Source: Mesorhizobium sp. GbtcB19 | Lineage (GTDB): Bacteria; Pseudomonadota; Alphaproteobacteria; Rhizobiales; Rhizobiaceae | DNA: 64,000 nucleotides | Reading direction: 5' to 3' | NCBI RefSeq assembly: GCF_019091085.1 | Contig: NZ_JAGXJY010000015.1 | Coordinates: 62,001-126,000, forward strand | Part shown: positions 33,303 through 42,057 of the stretch, one piece after another | How positions within the stretch are numbered: position 1 is the stretch's first letter | How the letters are laid out: each line of letters starts with the position of its first letter | Position numbers and translations under genes: made by a program | Notes under the pieces: generated by a model | The model's database searches: none | What the model was told of the DNA's origin: nothing | What the model saw: only the letters and a program-made list of their open reading frames with translations

Positions 33303-35336
33303 TCAGGCGCCGGTGGAGCGATAGAGGCCGCGGAAATCGAGCGGCTTGACGCCGGCGTCGATGCGGACCTTGAACTCGACGCCGTCGACGTTCCAGCCGT
33401 CCTTCTGCTCCAGCGTCGGCTGGCTGACGCCGTTGAGGTAGGACACCTCGACCGTGTCGGTGGTGCCGGGATTGGCGGCCAGATACCACTTGAGCGCCGA
33501 ATCGGTGGACAGGCGCGCATCCGACACGACCTCCGCGATACCCTTGACGATGTTCGGGTCGGTCGTGGTGCCGGGCGCGTATTGCGACGCCATCAGGGCG
33601 GCGGCGGTGCCCTGCAGTTCGACCGGCACCAGCATATAGGCCGGGCGGATGTTGAGACCGCCTTCGGCCAGGTCGTCGGGGTCTTTCTGCAGCGCCATCT
33701 TGGTGCGTCCGGCATCGACATTGGCCATGTTGATGACGCCGGTGCCGATGTTCTTGTGGTTGGTGTGGAACAGTGCCACGCCGTCGCTCATGGCGGCATT
33801 GGCGGTCAGCACCGCATAAACCAGGTTGCCGATGGTGCGGATGGCGGCGCGGCCCATGCGCGACGGAATGCGGGTGAAGACGCTCATATCGTCGTTGATG
33901 ATCGCCTGGCGGGTGATGGCGAACATCTTGCCGTAGGTGGCGAGCTGGATGCTCTCGCCGCGGTCGCCGATGGTGCCATAGGTGTATTCGCCGCCTTCAG
34001 GCACCTCGGCCAGCGTCGGGAACAGGTTGAGATCGACGCGTTTGGCCGGCTTGAAGTCCGACAGCGAGCCCTTCGCCGTCCATTTGGCGAACGTTTCGTC
34101 GGCCTCGAGATAGCCCTTCAGCATCGACTTGTTGGCGACATTGGCGAGCACCTCGACAAAATCGCTGGTGGTGTGCATGCCGCCGGCCATGACGAACTGG
34201 CGCATGCCGAGCGCGGCGCCGACCATGATCATCGGATCGCCGGTGACCAGCTTGACGCCGGCCTTTTCCAGGCTGGCGCGCGCAAGCTCGCGCAGGCTCA
34301 TTGACGAGAATTCGTTGACCTCGCCGCCGGCAATCCCGGCCTTGGAGAGCAGCGACTTCTCAACGCCCTGACGGAAGCGGTCGCGCTCGTCGGCGGTAAC
34401 GGTGGCGACGGGCGGCGTGTTGCGGCCCTTGTCGGGATCACGGTCGGCGACCGCGTCGATGATCAGGGCGGTCGCCTTTTCGAGGCTACCGCCGGCGTCC
34501 TTGATCAGCTTCTCGGTGTCTTCGAAGCTCATCTTGGCGCGGCCGGCCATCTGGTAAATCTTCACCGTCACCGCGTCGCCGGTCATCACCGGTTCGACGA
34601 CAGGATCGGCAGTAGGATTGGCGGGCTGGTTTTTGTCCGCCGCAGGCGCAGGAGTGTTCATAGGAGGTTCCTTTCGTGGATTTTGCGGCGCGGCCATGAC
34701 CGCCACCATCGGAAGGCTTGCGGCCTTGCGATCTGCTGACAGCGCGGCGAGGTGCGCCGGCGCATTCTTGTAGGTTCGGTAATCGAAGGTGGCATCGGCA
34801 ACGACCAGCTCACCTTCCTCGGGTGATGCCGTGGCGAAGCCCTTGGCGACGGCATCGGTCGGCGACAGCCAGGTCTCGGCCTTCATCATGGCCCGCACGG
34901 CTGCATCGCTCTGCCCGGTGCGGTCGGAATAGACCTCGGCATAGACGCCCGTCATGACGTCGAGCGCGGCGGCATTCTTGCGGTGCGCGTCGGCTGGGCC
35001 GAGCGTGATGCCGGCCGGCTCGTGGATCATCATCAGACTGCCGAGCGGCATGGTGATGGTGTCACCGGCCATGGCGATCAGCGATGCAGCCGAGGCCGCG
35101 ATGCCGTCGACGATGATGGCGACGGCGCCGTCGTGACGCTTCAGCGCGTTGTAGATGGCGGCACCCTCGGTGGCGACGCCGCCCGCCGAATTGAGGCGGA
35201 CGGTGATGTCGCCGCTCATCTCGGCGAGCGCGTTGACGACATCGCCGGCGGTGAAGCCGGTGCCTTCCCAGAAATCATGGAAGCCGATCGGCCCATAGAG
35301 GACCAGCTCGCCGTTGATGATCAGGCTATTGTCCAT
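33303..35336 (-). CDS. Fused prohead protease (ClpP/S14-like) and major capsid protein (gpT-like)
   Basis: 677 aa. Residues ~1-200 are a ClpP-like S14 protease: nucleophile Ser in DGIAASAASLIAMAG (about S82) and His in LMMIHEPAG (about H105). A charged linker/scaffold-like part (~215-320) follows. The C-terminal ~350 residues resemble Mu gpT-type major capsid proteins (TYGKMFAITRQAIINDDMSV, PSRMGRAAIRTIGNLVYAVL). In many phages protease and capsid are separate genes; here the capsid subunit would be released by self-cleavage. Overlaps the portal gene by 11 bp. Confidence 0.85.
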   Translation of the reverse strand: MDNSLIINGELVLYGPIGFHDFWEGTGFTAGDVVNALAEMSGDITVRLNSAGGVATEGAAIYNALKRHDGAVAIIVDGIAASAASLIAMAGDTITMPLGSLMMIHEPAGITLGPADAHRKNAAALDVMTGVYAEVYSDRTGQSDAAVRAMMKAETWLSPTDAVAKGFATASPEEGELVVADATFDYRTYKNAPAHLAALSADRKAASLPMVAVMAAPQNPRKEPPMNTPAPAADKNQPANPTADPVVEPVMTGDAVTVKIYQMAGRAKMSFEDTEKLIKDAGGSLEKATALIIDAVADRDPDKGRNTPPVATVTADERDRFRQGVEKSLLSKAGIAGGEVNEFSSMSLRELARASLEKAGVKLVTGDPMIMVGAALGMRQFVMAGGMHTTSDFVEVLANVANKSMLKGYLEADETFAKWTAKGSLSDFKPAKRVDLNLFPTLAEVPEGGEYTYGTIGDRGESIQLATYGKMFAITRQAIINDDMSVFTRIPSRMGRAAIRTIGNLVYAVLTANAAMSDGVALFHTNHKNIGTGVINMANVDAGRTKMALQKDPDDLAEGGLNIRPAYMLVPVELQGTAAALMASQYAPGTTTDPNIVKGIAEVVSDARLSTDSALKWYLAANPGTTDTVEVSYLNGVSQPTLEQKDGWNVDGVEFKVRIDAGVKPLDFRGLYRSTGA

Positions 35337-36888
35337 TGCCAGCTCCTGTCGTGTCGTCCACCGGCGGCGCGCCGGATGTCGCGGCAGTCACCGCGTTGCC
35401 GGCCGCCGTGCGGTAGCGAGGATCTGAATCGAAGATCAGGCCTTTGCCACCATTGGCCTCATCGGCACGCTTGTTGTCGGCAGCGTTCTCGGCGTCGAGA
35501 TCCTCGGGATCGTAGCCGAGCTTGCGCTGCTCCTCGGAGCGCGACGACAGGCCGGCACGGATCGCGTCGCGGGCAGCGCCGACCTCCTCCTTCGGGTTGA
35601 CCATCTCGCGGCGTGGCGGCGTCCAGAGCAGCAAAGCCGCCGACAGATCGCGGGCCAGCACCAGCTGCGCGGCGTCGAGGAACCAGCGGCCGACCGTCGT
35701 GCAAAGCTGTGGGATCAGCATGAAATTCTGGGCTGCCGTGATGTTGCGCTGGAATTCCAGCCAGCCCATGCGGCCGGACGAGAAATTGACGCCGGCCAGA
35801 TCGCCAGAAAGCGCCTCGTAGGACACGCCGAGGCCGACCGCGATGTCGCGCAGCTCGGCTGCCTTGTAGGCACCATACTCGCCGACCGAAGGCGGCGTGC
35901 CGAAGGTGACTTCCTCGCCCGGCTTCAGGCGCTGGATCATGCCCGGCTCCAGGCTTTCGACCTGGTAGACGCCGCCCGTGTCGCGCTGCGTCGCCCGGTT
36001 CGGATCGGCGGCCGGGATGACGGTCGAGATGTTCTCGTCGGACTGGACGAAGGCGGCGAAGCAGGCCGCCACCTTCTGCCGGATCAGTTGCGCGTCGGCA
36101 TAGTCGGCTAGGTCGCGCATCTTCAGGATGACCGGCGCGAACCATGTTACGCCGCGCACCTGGCCGGGCCGGTCGGTGCGGAAGATGTGCGCGATCTCGG
36201 AAGCCGGGACCAGGCGGCTCTGGTAGGCGATACCTGAATAGGAACCGGGATGCTGGGTGTAGAGCCAGTAGCCGACCAGTCTGCCGATCTGGTCGAACTG
36301 CAGGCCCTGGATCATGTATCCGCCATCGCCGGCGATAGGCCCATCCTTGCTGCTGTCGATGTAATCCGGCTCCAGCACTTCGAGCTGGAACGGCAGCGGC
36401 AGGCCGTCCGACGAGCGGCGCGGCCGGCGACGCACCAGCGCCTCGCCGGATTCGGCGACCGTCGCCATGACCAGCCATTGCAGGCCATAGAAATTGGTGC
36501 GGCCGCGCGCGTCGATCGACGTGGTGTCGAGATGCTGCTTGATCAGGTCGAGCAGTTTTGCCTTGACCGTCTTCGGCACGCTGCCGGCGATCGACGGGAT
36601 GATGCCGGAGCCGACGATGTTGTTGGCCAGCACTGACTTGCCGCGTGCGGCGTGCGGATTGTTGCGCACCATGTCGCGTGCCACGTCGCGCAGCCGAGAC
36701 AGCGCCGGCAGGTTCTCGGCATTGGCGTCGGTCGACACGACCCGCCAGCCCTGAGCGCGACGGCCGCGCGTGGCGCCGTCGAAGGCCATCGTCGCCTGGC
36801 CGAGCGCCGAAAGGCGCGCGCGGCTCTGGGCGCGACGCTCCGCGATGGCCGGCGCGACGGCGGCGATGGCGCGATCGAGAAGGTTCAT
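35326..36888 (-). CDS. Portal protein, lambda gpB family
   Basis: 520 aa from the ATG at 36888. Typical lambda-family portal sequence: RDMVRNNPHAARGKSVLANN, TLWxxP-type C-terminus (LLWTPPRREMVNPKEEVGAA). It forms the dodecameric DNA gate of the head. Its 3' end overlaps the protease-capsid gene. A 768-bp unrelated gene separates it from the gpW-like connector gene. Confidence 0.88.
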   Translation of the reverse strand: MNLLDRAIAAVAPAIAERRAQSRARLSALGQATMAFDGATRGRRAQGWRVVSTDANAENLPALSRLRDVARDMVRNNPHAARGKSVLANNIVGSGIIPSIAGSVPKTVKAKLLDLIKQHLDTTSIDARGRTNFYGLQWLVMATVAESGEALVRRRPRRSSDGLPLPFQLEVLEPDYIDSSKDGPIAGDGGYMIQGLQFDQIGRLVGYWLYTQHPGSYSGIAYQSRLVPASEIAHIFRTDRPGQVRGVTWFAPVILKMRDLADYADAQLIRQKVAACFAAFVQSDENISTVIPAADPNRATQRDTGGVYQVESLEPGMIQRLKPGEEVTFGTPPSVGEYGAYKAAELRDIAVGLGVSYEALSGDLAGVNFSSGRMGWLEFQRNITAAQNFMLIPQLCTTVGRWFLDAAQLVLARDLSAALLLWTPPRREMVNPKEEVGAARDAIRAGLSSRSEEQRKLGYDPEDLDAENAADNKRADEANGGKGLIFDSDPRYRTAAGNAVTAATSGAPPVDDTTGAGNGQ

Positions 36889-36890
36889 GG

Positions 36891-37658
36891 TCAGGCCGCC
36901 ATCTTGTAGCGACTGCGCCTCATGCCGAGTGACGGATCGCCTTTCCAATGAGACGAAACGATCTCAGGCCTACCCATACGCCATCGCAAGAACGCGCGAA
37001 CGAAATGAAGGCATTTACGCCCAGAGAGATGTGCCTCGATCTCGGCATTTTCCGCATTCGCTTTGCTGCCATCCGGCGTTGCCCAGAGCGTGATTTCGGT
37101 CCAGGCAAACAGGGGAAACTTCCCGGTCATGCCTTGAGCTCGAGCCAGCTTCTTCTGAAGGCCAGCGTGCGGAAGGCGGGTGATGTTGCCGAGCAATTTG
37201 GGAGTGTTGATCAGGAAAAGCTGATAAACGACACCGATCGCGATCAGAAGCGCGTCACGCATCGCAACATTTGTTTGCGAGGGTTGTGTAAACCAGACGT
37301 TTCCTTGCTGCCGCGAAGACTTCAGAACTCCGATAAATAAGAAGCCAAGCATTGCATCTGTAGCCGCATGCAATTCCATGCTCCCATCTGATTTTTCTAG
37401 GAGAAGAACACCAAACCGGTTGGTGGACTTCATCTCCAAAAAGGTTACTGGCGCTGGCGCGAAAATGCGACCCGCTTCATATAGAGGATCTGGATCAGGA
37501 TTTTCTCTGGCCAGAGAAGTCATGAAGTCGCCCAAGGCAGAGCATTCAAAACACTTGGCGGCGGGCATGTGGCGCAAAACGTTGTCTGGGTCCTGCATCT
37601 GCCGGCTTCTGAGTGGCAGACACAAGTCATTGAGAATCTGAAGAGCAAGCGGTGTCAT
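36891..37658 (-). CDS. Cargo protein of unknown function between portal and gpW genes
   Basis: 255 aa, family not recognised. Visible features: a C-terminal basic/aromatic segment (FVRAFLRWRMGRPEIVSSHW, then KGDPSLGMRRSRYKM) reminiscent of a recurring prophage motif with HW+GD, a Cys pair (KCFECSALGD), and two hydrophobic stretches (ATDAMLGFLFIGVLKSS and MRDALLIAIGVVYQLFLIN). It is clearly poorer in GC than the packaging genes around it. A late insertion into the head operon in the same orientation, hence a candidate defence, exclusion or counter-defence gene (inference). Confidence 0.55.
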   Translation of the reverse strand: MTPLALQILNDLCLPLRSRQMQDPDNVLRHMPAAKCFECSALGDFMTSLARENPDPDPLYEAGRIFAPAPVTFLEMKSTNRFGVLLLEKSDGSMELHAATDAMLGFLFIGVLKSSRQQGNVWFTQPSQTNVAMRDALLIAIGVVYQLFLINTPKLLGNITRLPHAGLQKKLARAQGMTGKFPLFAWTEITLWATPDGSKANAENAEIEAHLSGRKCLHFVRAFLRWRMGRPEIVSSHWKGDPSLGMRRSRYKMAA

Positions 37659-37664
37659 TTTTCC

Positions 37665-37862
37665 TCACAAGCCCCTGTCGAAGCCGGCGACGGTGCGGCG
37701 CGGCGGTACCGAGCCGCCGACCTCGGCTTCCATTTCGCGCAGCGCCTTGCGCATCTCGGAAAGCGACTGGTAGGTGGTCAGTGTCTCGCCGTGCTTGAAG
37801 GTCAGCACGCCGGAGGCGATGGCGTTCTTGAGGGCATCGATCTGGGTCTGGGTGTAGGCCAT
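37665..37862 (-). CDS. Head-tail joining protein, gpW family
   Basis: 65 aa. Matches gpW-like connectors: YTQTQIDALKNAIASGVLTF, the Gly-containing turn and SLSEMRKALREMEAEV. gpW-type proteins attach below the portal after packaging. Located just after the large terminase, as in lambda. Confidence 0.8.
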   Translation of the reverse strand: MAYTQTQIDALKNAIASGVLTFKHGETLTTYQSLSEMRKALREMEAEVGGSVPPRRTVAGFDRGL

Positions 37863-37866
37863 GATC

Positions 37867-39840
37867 CTATCCCTTCAACCAGTTGGAACGGGCATTGACG
37901 AAGCCTTCGCCTTTCGGAACCGACTTGGTCTCAACCGGCTTTGTCGACGCGGCGGGCGTTGCCTGCGCAAGCAATGGCGCCGGCGCGAACAGGTCGACAT
38001 CGCGAGGCAGGCCGCGCTCGGTGGCGAGGTGCCGCCACTGCTCGGTCGTCATGCGCGACAGGCCGAGATAGTCGGCGAGCGCGGCGTTGTAGACCTCGCA
38101 GTCGAGCAGGTGGTTTTCCTCGCCTATACGGGGCTTCCAGACGCGCCGCACGCGACCCCGGAAGGTCTCGCTGGCGAGATATTCCGAGGTGATCTGGCGA
38201 AAATAGACCTCGTCCTGCCACCAGCCGAAATGGCAGTAGCCAGGCGGGTTTGACGCCTGGCCGGCGGCGATTCCTTCCTTGCGCAGCTGCGCATAGAAGG
38301 CGCCCTTCAACGGCCAGGTGCCGACCGCCCAGACCATCGCGCCGTGGCGTATGCGTTTTCCCCGGAAGTCGATGTCGACCGGCGTCGGCTGACCGAGCGC
38401 CGGGCGGCTCCAGCCGTCCTCGCCCTTCAGCGCGAAGGTCGCCGCCTTGCCGCGCACCCATGTGTAGACGACGTGGCTGCGATAGCCGGAATCGATGCCG
38501 AAGGCGTCGACCGTGCGCGAGCGGCCATGAGCGTCCGGCCATTGCGTGGTGCGGATCTTTTCGAGACCCACGAAGGCGCCGGCATGCGGGTCGTCGGTGC
38601 CGCCGGAAATATAGCCGGCGTCGACGACCCAGCTCTGCCCGTCCGGCGCCCAGGCCTTGATCGAATACCAGATGCCCAGCATCTGCACGTCGGCGGCGCC
38701 GGTGAGGATCAGGCCGGCCGGCGGGATGTGGCCCTGCTTCAGCGCCTTGTCGCGGCGCAACATCAGCTTTTCATGGTCGGGCGCGTCGCCCTTGACCTCG
38801 AATGGCAGGCCGAGCGTCAGGTTCCAGAAGGTCTTCAGCTTCAGCGGGTCGCCGGCGGTCTTGACGAAGCGCTCGGCGATCTTCTCCCACGGCACGAAGG
38901 GCGAGGTCAGCGCGTCGAAATGGTAGCTCGGATGCGCGCCGGGGCGTGTCGCCGTGGCGATCCAGCGGCCCTTCTTCATCAGCTCGACCTTGTCGGCCGC
39001 CTCGACGATCGCGCCGCAGCAGGGCGTCGCGTAGTAGGCCTTGTAGGGGAAGGTCTCCTCGAACTTGAAATACTGCTTGTCAAAGACGAAGCGGAACGGC
39101 GCAGCACAACCGGGGCACGGCATGTGCCAGTAGCGCTGGTCGCCGGCCTCGAAGCCGGCATCGATCTTCGAGGCACCCTTGACGGTCGGCGTCGAGATCT
39201 TGACCCGCTTCCACTCGCCCGACATCAGGAACGATTCCTGGCGCGCCTCGATCATGCCGAGCGGGTCGCCCTGGCCGTCGAGGTCGTCGGGATACTCGTC
39301 GACCTCGTCGAGCAGCGCCACCTTGATCGTCTTCGAACGCAGGTCGGCGGCCGATGTGGCGATCGCCAGCGTCAGCGAGCCGCCGGGGAAGACCTTCGAT
39401 GTCGTGGTCGAGGCGTCACCGGCGCGGCTGGTTTGCGGCTTGACCTTGCCCTTCAGCGTCGGCGTCTTCTCGATGACCGGCGCCAGCTTCTCGCGATTGA
39501 AGTCGGAGAGTGCGCCACTGGTCGGCTGCACGATCATCGCCCGGCACGGGTCCTGCTCGATGATGTGCTTGACGGCGGCGAGGATCAGCGTGGTGAAGCC
39601 GGTCTGCGCCGACTTGCGGATGTCGAACTCGTTGACGCCGCTGTCCATCGCCATCAGGTCGAGCGGCTCGATGACATAGGGCGTCAGCGAGGAATCCCAA
39701 GGCTGGTTCGCCTGCGGGCCGTCGGGCACGACCATGCCCTTGGCCGAGGCGCTGGGCAGCATACGCTCGGGCGGCATGATGATGGCCGCCAGCGCGCCGG
39801 CGACGATCGCCAGCGCCGAGCGTTTCAGCTTGAGCTTCAT
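37867..39840 (-). CDS. Phage terminase large subunit (gpA family)
   Basis: 657 aa from the ATG at 39840, with GAGGG upstream; the frame is open further but overlaps the small subunit gene. ATPase region with IRKSAQTGFTTLILAAVKHI (Walker A-like), KVALLDEVDEYPDDLDGQGD (Walker B-like), a zinc-type CPGCAAPFRF and nuclease-domain acids further on (ADVQMLGIWYSIKAW, GIDSGYRSHVVY). It drives DNA packaging with the small subunit. Complete by length. Confidence 0.92.
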   Translation of the reverse strand: MKLKLKRSALAIVAGALAAIIMPPERMLPSASAKGMVVPDGPQANQPWDSSLTPYVIEPLDLMAMDSGVNEFDIRKSAQTGFTTLILAAVKHIIEQDPCRAMIVQPTSGALSDFNREKLAPVIEKTPTLKGKVKPQTSRAGDASTTTSKVFPGGSLTLAIATSAADLRSKTIKVALLDEVDEYPDDLDGQGDPLGMIEARQESFLMSGEWKRVKISTPTVKGASKIDAGFEAGDQRYWHMPCPGCAAPFRFVFDKQYFKFEETFPYKAYYATPCCGAIVEAADKVELMKKGRWIATATRPGAHPSYHFDALTSPFVPWEKIAERFVKTAGDPLKLKTFWNLTLGLPFEVKGDAPDHEKLMLRRDKALKQGHIPPAGLILTGAADVQMLGIWYSIKAWAPDGQSWVVDAGYISGGTDDPHAGAFVGLEKIRTTQWPDAHGRSRTVDAFGIDSGYRSHVVYTWVRGKAATFALKGEDGWSRPALGQPTPVDIDFRGKRIRHGAMVWAVGTWPLKGAFYAQLRKEGIAAGQASNPPGYCHFGWWQDEVYFRQITSEYLASETFRGRVRRVWKPRIGEENHLLDCEVYNAALADYLGLSRMTTEQWRHLATERGLPRDVDLFAPAPLLAQATPAASTKPVETKSVPKGEGFVNARSNWLKG

Positions 39841-39848
39841 GGTTTCCC

Positions 39849-40451
39849 TCAGTCGGCGCCGAGATCGAACTCGGTGCCGGAGTTGTCTTCGTCGCCCAGA
39901 CCTTCCGAGCGCTGCAGCGTCAGCGCGTCGGCGGCGCGGCGGCGGAGCTGATCCTTGATGTCGCGCAGCTTGCGGCGCAGCGCCGGCTCGCCTTCGCGCG
40001 CCGCAGTCATGATCTCGCCGGCAAAGCTTGGTAGCTGCTCGATGGCGCGGACGATCGCCTCGCCCGCCCGCACCATCGCGGTCTCGACCTCGGCGACCGG
40101 CACCAGCTTGCCGAGCCGCTCGCTGACATCGAGGGCGGAGCGGCGCGCTTCCCACTGCGCCTTCTCGGTCTGGGCGTCGCGCAGTGCGCTCGGCGGGCCG
40201 GATGCTTCGGCCTTTTCCTCGCGCACCGTCTCGGCGGACTGCTCACGGTAGGCGTCGCCCGCAACGCCGATCGCCTTGTCGAAGGCCGCTAGGTCGACCA
40301 GTCGCTCGCGACCTTCGCGACGCGTTTCGAGCAGGCCTTCCTTTTCGAACTTGTCGACCCGCTTCTTGATCGCGACCTTCGAGACGCCGCGCATCGCCGC
40401 CAGTTCGGACAGCGACTTCCAGACGCCTTGCGGGAGCTCAGGGGCAGTCAT
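39849..40451 (-). CDS. Phage terminase small subunit (Nu1-like)
   Basis: 200 aa. N-terminal winged helix-turn-helix (LSELAAMRGVSKVAIKKRVD) for packaging-site recognition, a middle helical part, and a C-terminal tail rich in charged residues. It sits directly before the gpA-type terminase gene. Its binding site is expected just upstream, in 40452-40722. Confidence 0.8.
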   Translation of the reverse strand: MTAPELPQGVWKSLSELAAMRGVSKVAIKKRVDKFEKEGLLETRREGRERLVDLAAFDKAIGVAGDAYREQSAETVREEKAEASGPPSALRDAQTEKAQWEARRSALDVSERLGKLVPVAEVETAMVRAGEAIVRAIEQLPSFAGEIMTAAREGEPALRRKLRDIKDQLRRRAADALTLQRSEGLGDEDNSGTEFDLGAD

Positions 40452-40629
40452 CTGCGAAAGTCCCTGCGGCGTCTTTCAGGTTTACCGTTCACCGGCCATC
40501 GTTAACATCGTTAACCCGGTTTTCCGACCCGTCTCACTAGTCCCCCCTCGGACTACGCTGTCCCGCATACGGTTTTGAAGGGGGAAGGACCCGCGACGGG
40601 GTGGGTGGCGGCGCGTGGCTGGAACGAGA
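40452..40629. other. Candidate packaging (cos) / late control region
   Basis: Non-coding stretch upstream of the small terminase. It holds a tandem 9-bp repeat ATCGTTAAC (40498-40506, 40507-40515) and runs of C and G (CCCCCC near 40543, GGGGG near 40581). Position matches cos in lambda-like phages, but no cohesive-end sequence can be proved from one prophage. Confidence 0.35.
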
Positions 40630-40662
40630 AAGCCCCGCGACCGGGTCTCGGTAGCGGGGCTT
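40630..40662. terminator. Terminator-like hairpin downstream of the leftward early operon
   Basis: Perfect 9-bp stem AAGCCCCGC (40630-40638) / GCGGGGCTT (40654-40662) with T-rich sequence nearby on both sides. It lies ~60 bp past the stop of the gene at 40723 and could separate early from late transcription. Confidence 0.6.
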
Positions 40663-40722
40663 CGAAGCTTTTTATCCGTGACAAGAAATCCACCAAATTC
40701 CTGCGCGCGTCAAGCGGGTGCC

Positions 40723-41721
40723 TCAAGCTTTTTTGAAGAGCCTGAACCAGCGAGGGAAGCGTGCCTGCATCATGGCGTCGTGATCGTCCTGCTGTGCCTT
40801 GGCCAACGCCGCATCGCCGACGAGATCGGGTAGCACGCGCGGTGATAGTGTCGCCTGCATCCATGGCTGGGCAGGCACGGCGCAGGGCAGCATGGCCACA
40901 TCCTCCAGCTCATGCGCCACCTGCTCATAAAGCACCGCCATGCAGGATAGCCAGATCTCGTGCTCAGCCCTAGCGATGATGGCATTGACCGGATCGGGGT
41001 CTAGATAGGGTTTGGTGTAGGCGCCAGGCATCGGATGGCCTCGCTTGTCGGTGCCATTGACCTCGATCTGCGTGGCCACCGTCTCGTCGACGCCATTGAC
41101 CTGCCTGCCCGTCAGCTGGTGCTGCGTCACCTCGACATAGTAGCGCGGCTTGCCGCCGCCGCCGCGCTCGATCTCCTGGCTGATGCCCTCGATACGCATC
41201 GCCTCGGCGTCCCAGCCCAGAACCGCGCGCCGGATGATCAGCTCGGACGGCTTCAGCCTGAGCATCACCCTGTCCTGCCCGTCAGCCCAAGTCATGCGCC
41301 GCCATGCCTCGCTGACCGCCCTGACGCCCAGCCCGCCGAAGCGGTCGAGCTCGGGCGCCGGACGCCAGTCGTCGGGCAGGTCGAGGACGAAGTCGTCCAT
41401 CGCCATCACCGCCTCGCCGATCAGGCGCGCATCATGGCACGGCCAGCTGTCGGCGGAGAAGTCCGGCACGGCGCCATACTGGTTGACGCCATAGAGGTCG
41501 ACCAGCGACAGCAGCTCGGCGAAACGCCCGGTCTTGTCCCAGCCGCCGGCCATCTGCAGCGGCCCGTCCTGCCGCTTCGGCACCTTGGGCAACTCCTCGC
41601 GCCACGCCCAAGCGATGACATCCTCGACCGGCCCCGACCGCTTTCCCTCGGCATTGCGCTTCAGAAGCGGCGCAACCCGGCCCATCGACCCAAAACCGGG
41701 CTTATCGACCCACTTTTCCAT
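40723..41721 (-). CDS. Hypothetical phage protein, last gene of leftward early operon
   Basis: 332 aa, family not recognised. The N-terminal half is Trp-rich (VEDVIAWAWREELPKVPKRQ, EAWRRMTWADGQ). The C-terminal third is helical (DPDPVNAIIARAEHEIWLSC). No clear catalytic motif. Two copies of the octamer ATCGACCC lie inside its first codons and four more lie upstream, so a replication or packaging link is possible. Confidence 0.6.
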   Translation of the reverse strand: MEKWVDKPGFGSMGRVAPLLKRNAEGKRSGPVEDVIAWAWREELPKVPKRQDGPLQMAGGWDKTGRFAELLSLVDLYGVNQYGAVPDFSADSWPCHDARLIGEAVMAMDDFVLDLPDDWRPAPELDRFGGLGVRAVSEAWRRMTWADGQDRVMLRLKPSELIIRRAVLGWDAEAMRIEGISQEIERGGGGKPRYYVEVTQHQLTGRQVNGVDETVATQIEVNGTDKRGHPMPGAYTKPYLDPDPVNAIIARAEHEIWLSCMAVLYEQVAHELEDVAMLPCAVPAQPWMQATLSPRVLPDLVGDAALAKAQQDDHDAMMQARFPRWFRLFKKA

Positions 41722-41975
41722 TTATCGACCCTTTCAAGCCTTGAACTAAACCCATGCTTTCGCAGGCAAAAATCGAAATCATGGGACGCAAGGGACGATA
41801 GGGACGCAACGCCGCGCTACATAAAGCGCCATCCATCAAACCCCTATCCCCGATGCAGACCGCTCGCATGCGTTACCCGGCAAATATCGACCCTATCGAC
41901 CCAAGCGGCCTAAGCATCTGATTTCCCTATCCCTTTGCTTGGGTCGCAAAAGGCCGGCGATAACGACATCGACCC
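41684..41975. repeat. Cluster of six ATCGACCC repeats (possible iterons/origin)
   Basis: Copies at 41684, 41704, 41724, 41886, 41895 and 41968, all in the same orientation; the first three are exactly 20 bp apart. A related GGGACG motif is repeated around 41783-41806. They span the start of the 332-aa gene and the 336-bp non-coding gap before the C5-methyltransferase gene. Confidence 0.5.
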
Positions 41976-42057
41976 AAGCGCCCCATTTTCGGGGACGGCA
42001 GGGCCGATGCCTGCCGTCGCGGCGCGTCAAGCTGACAAGGGGAAAAGGGACGGCGCA
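41722..42057. other. 336-bp non-coding region with direct repeats
   Basis: No plausible gene on either strand. Apart from the ATCGACCC octamers and GGGACG repeats nothing else is recognised. It probably includes the promoter of the gene at 40723. Confidence 0.5.

Noticed and set aside
38344..39951. 535-aa + strand frame opposite the large terminase
   Set aside because: Antisense shadow of a well-supported terminase gene.
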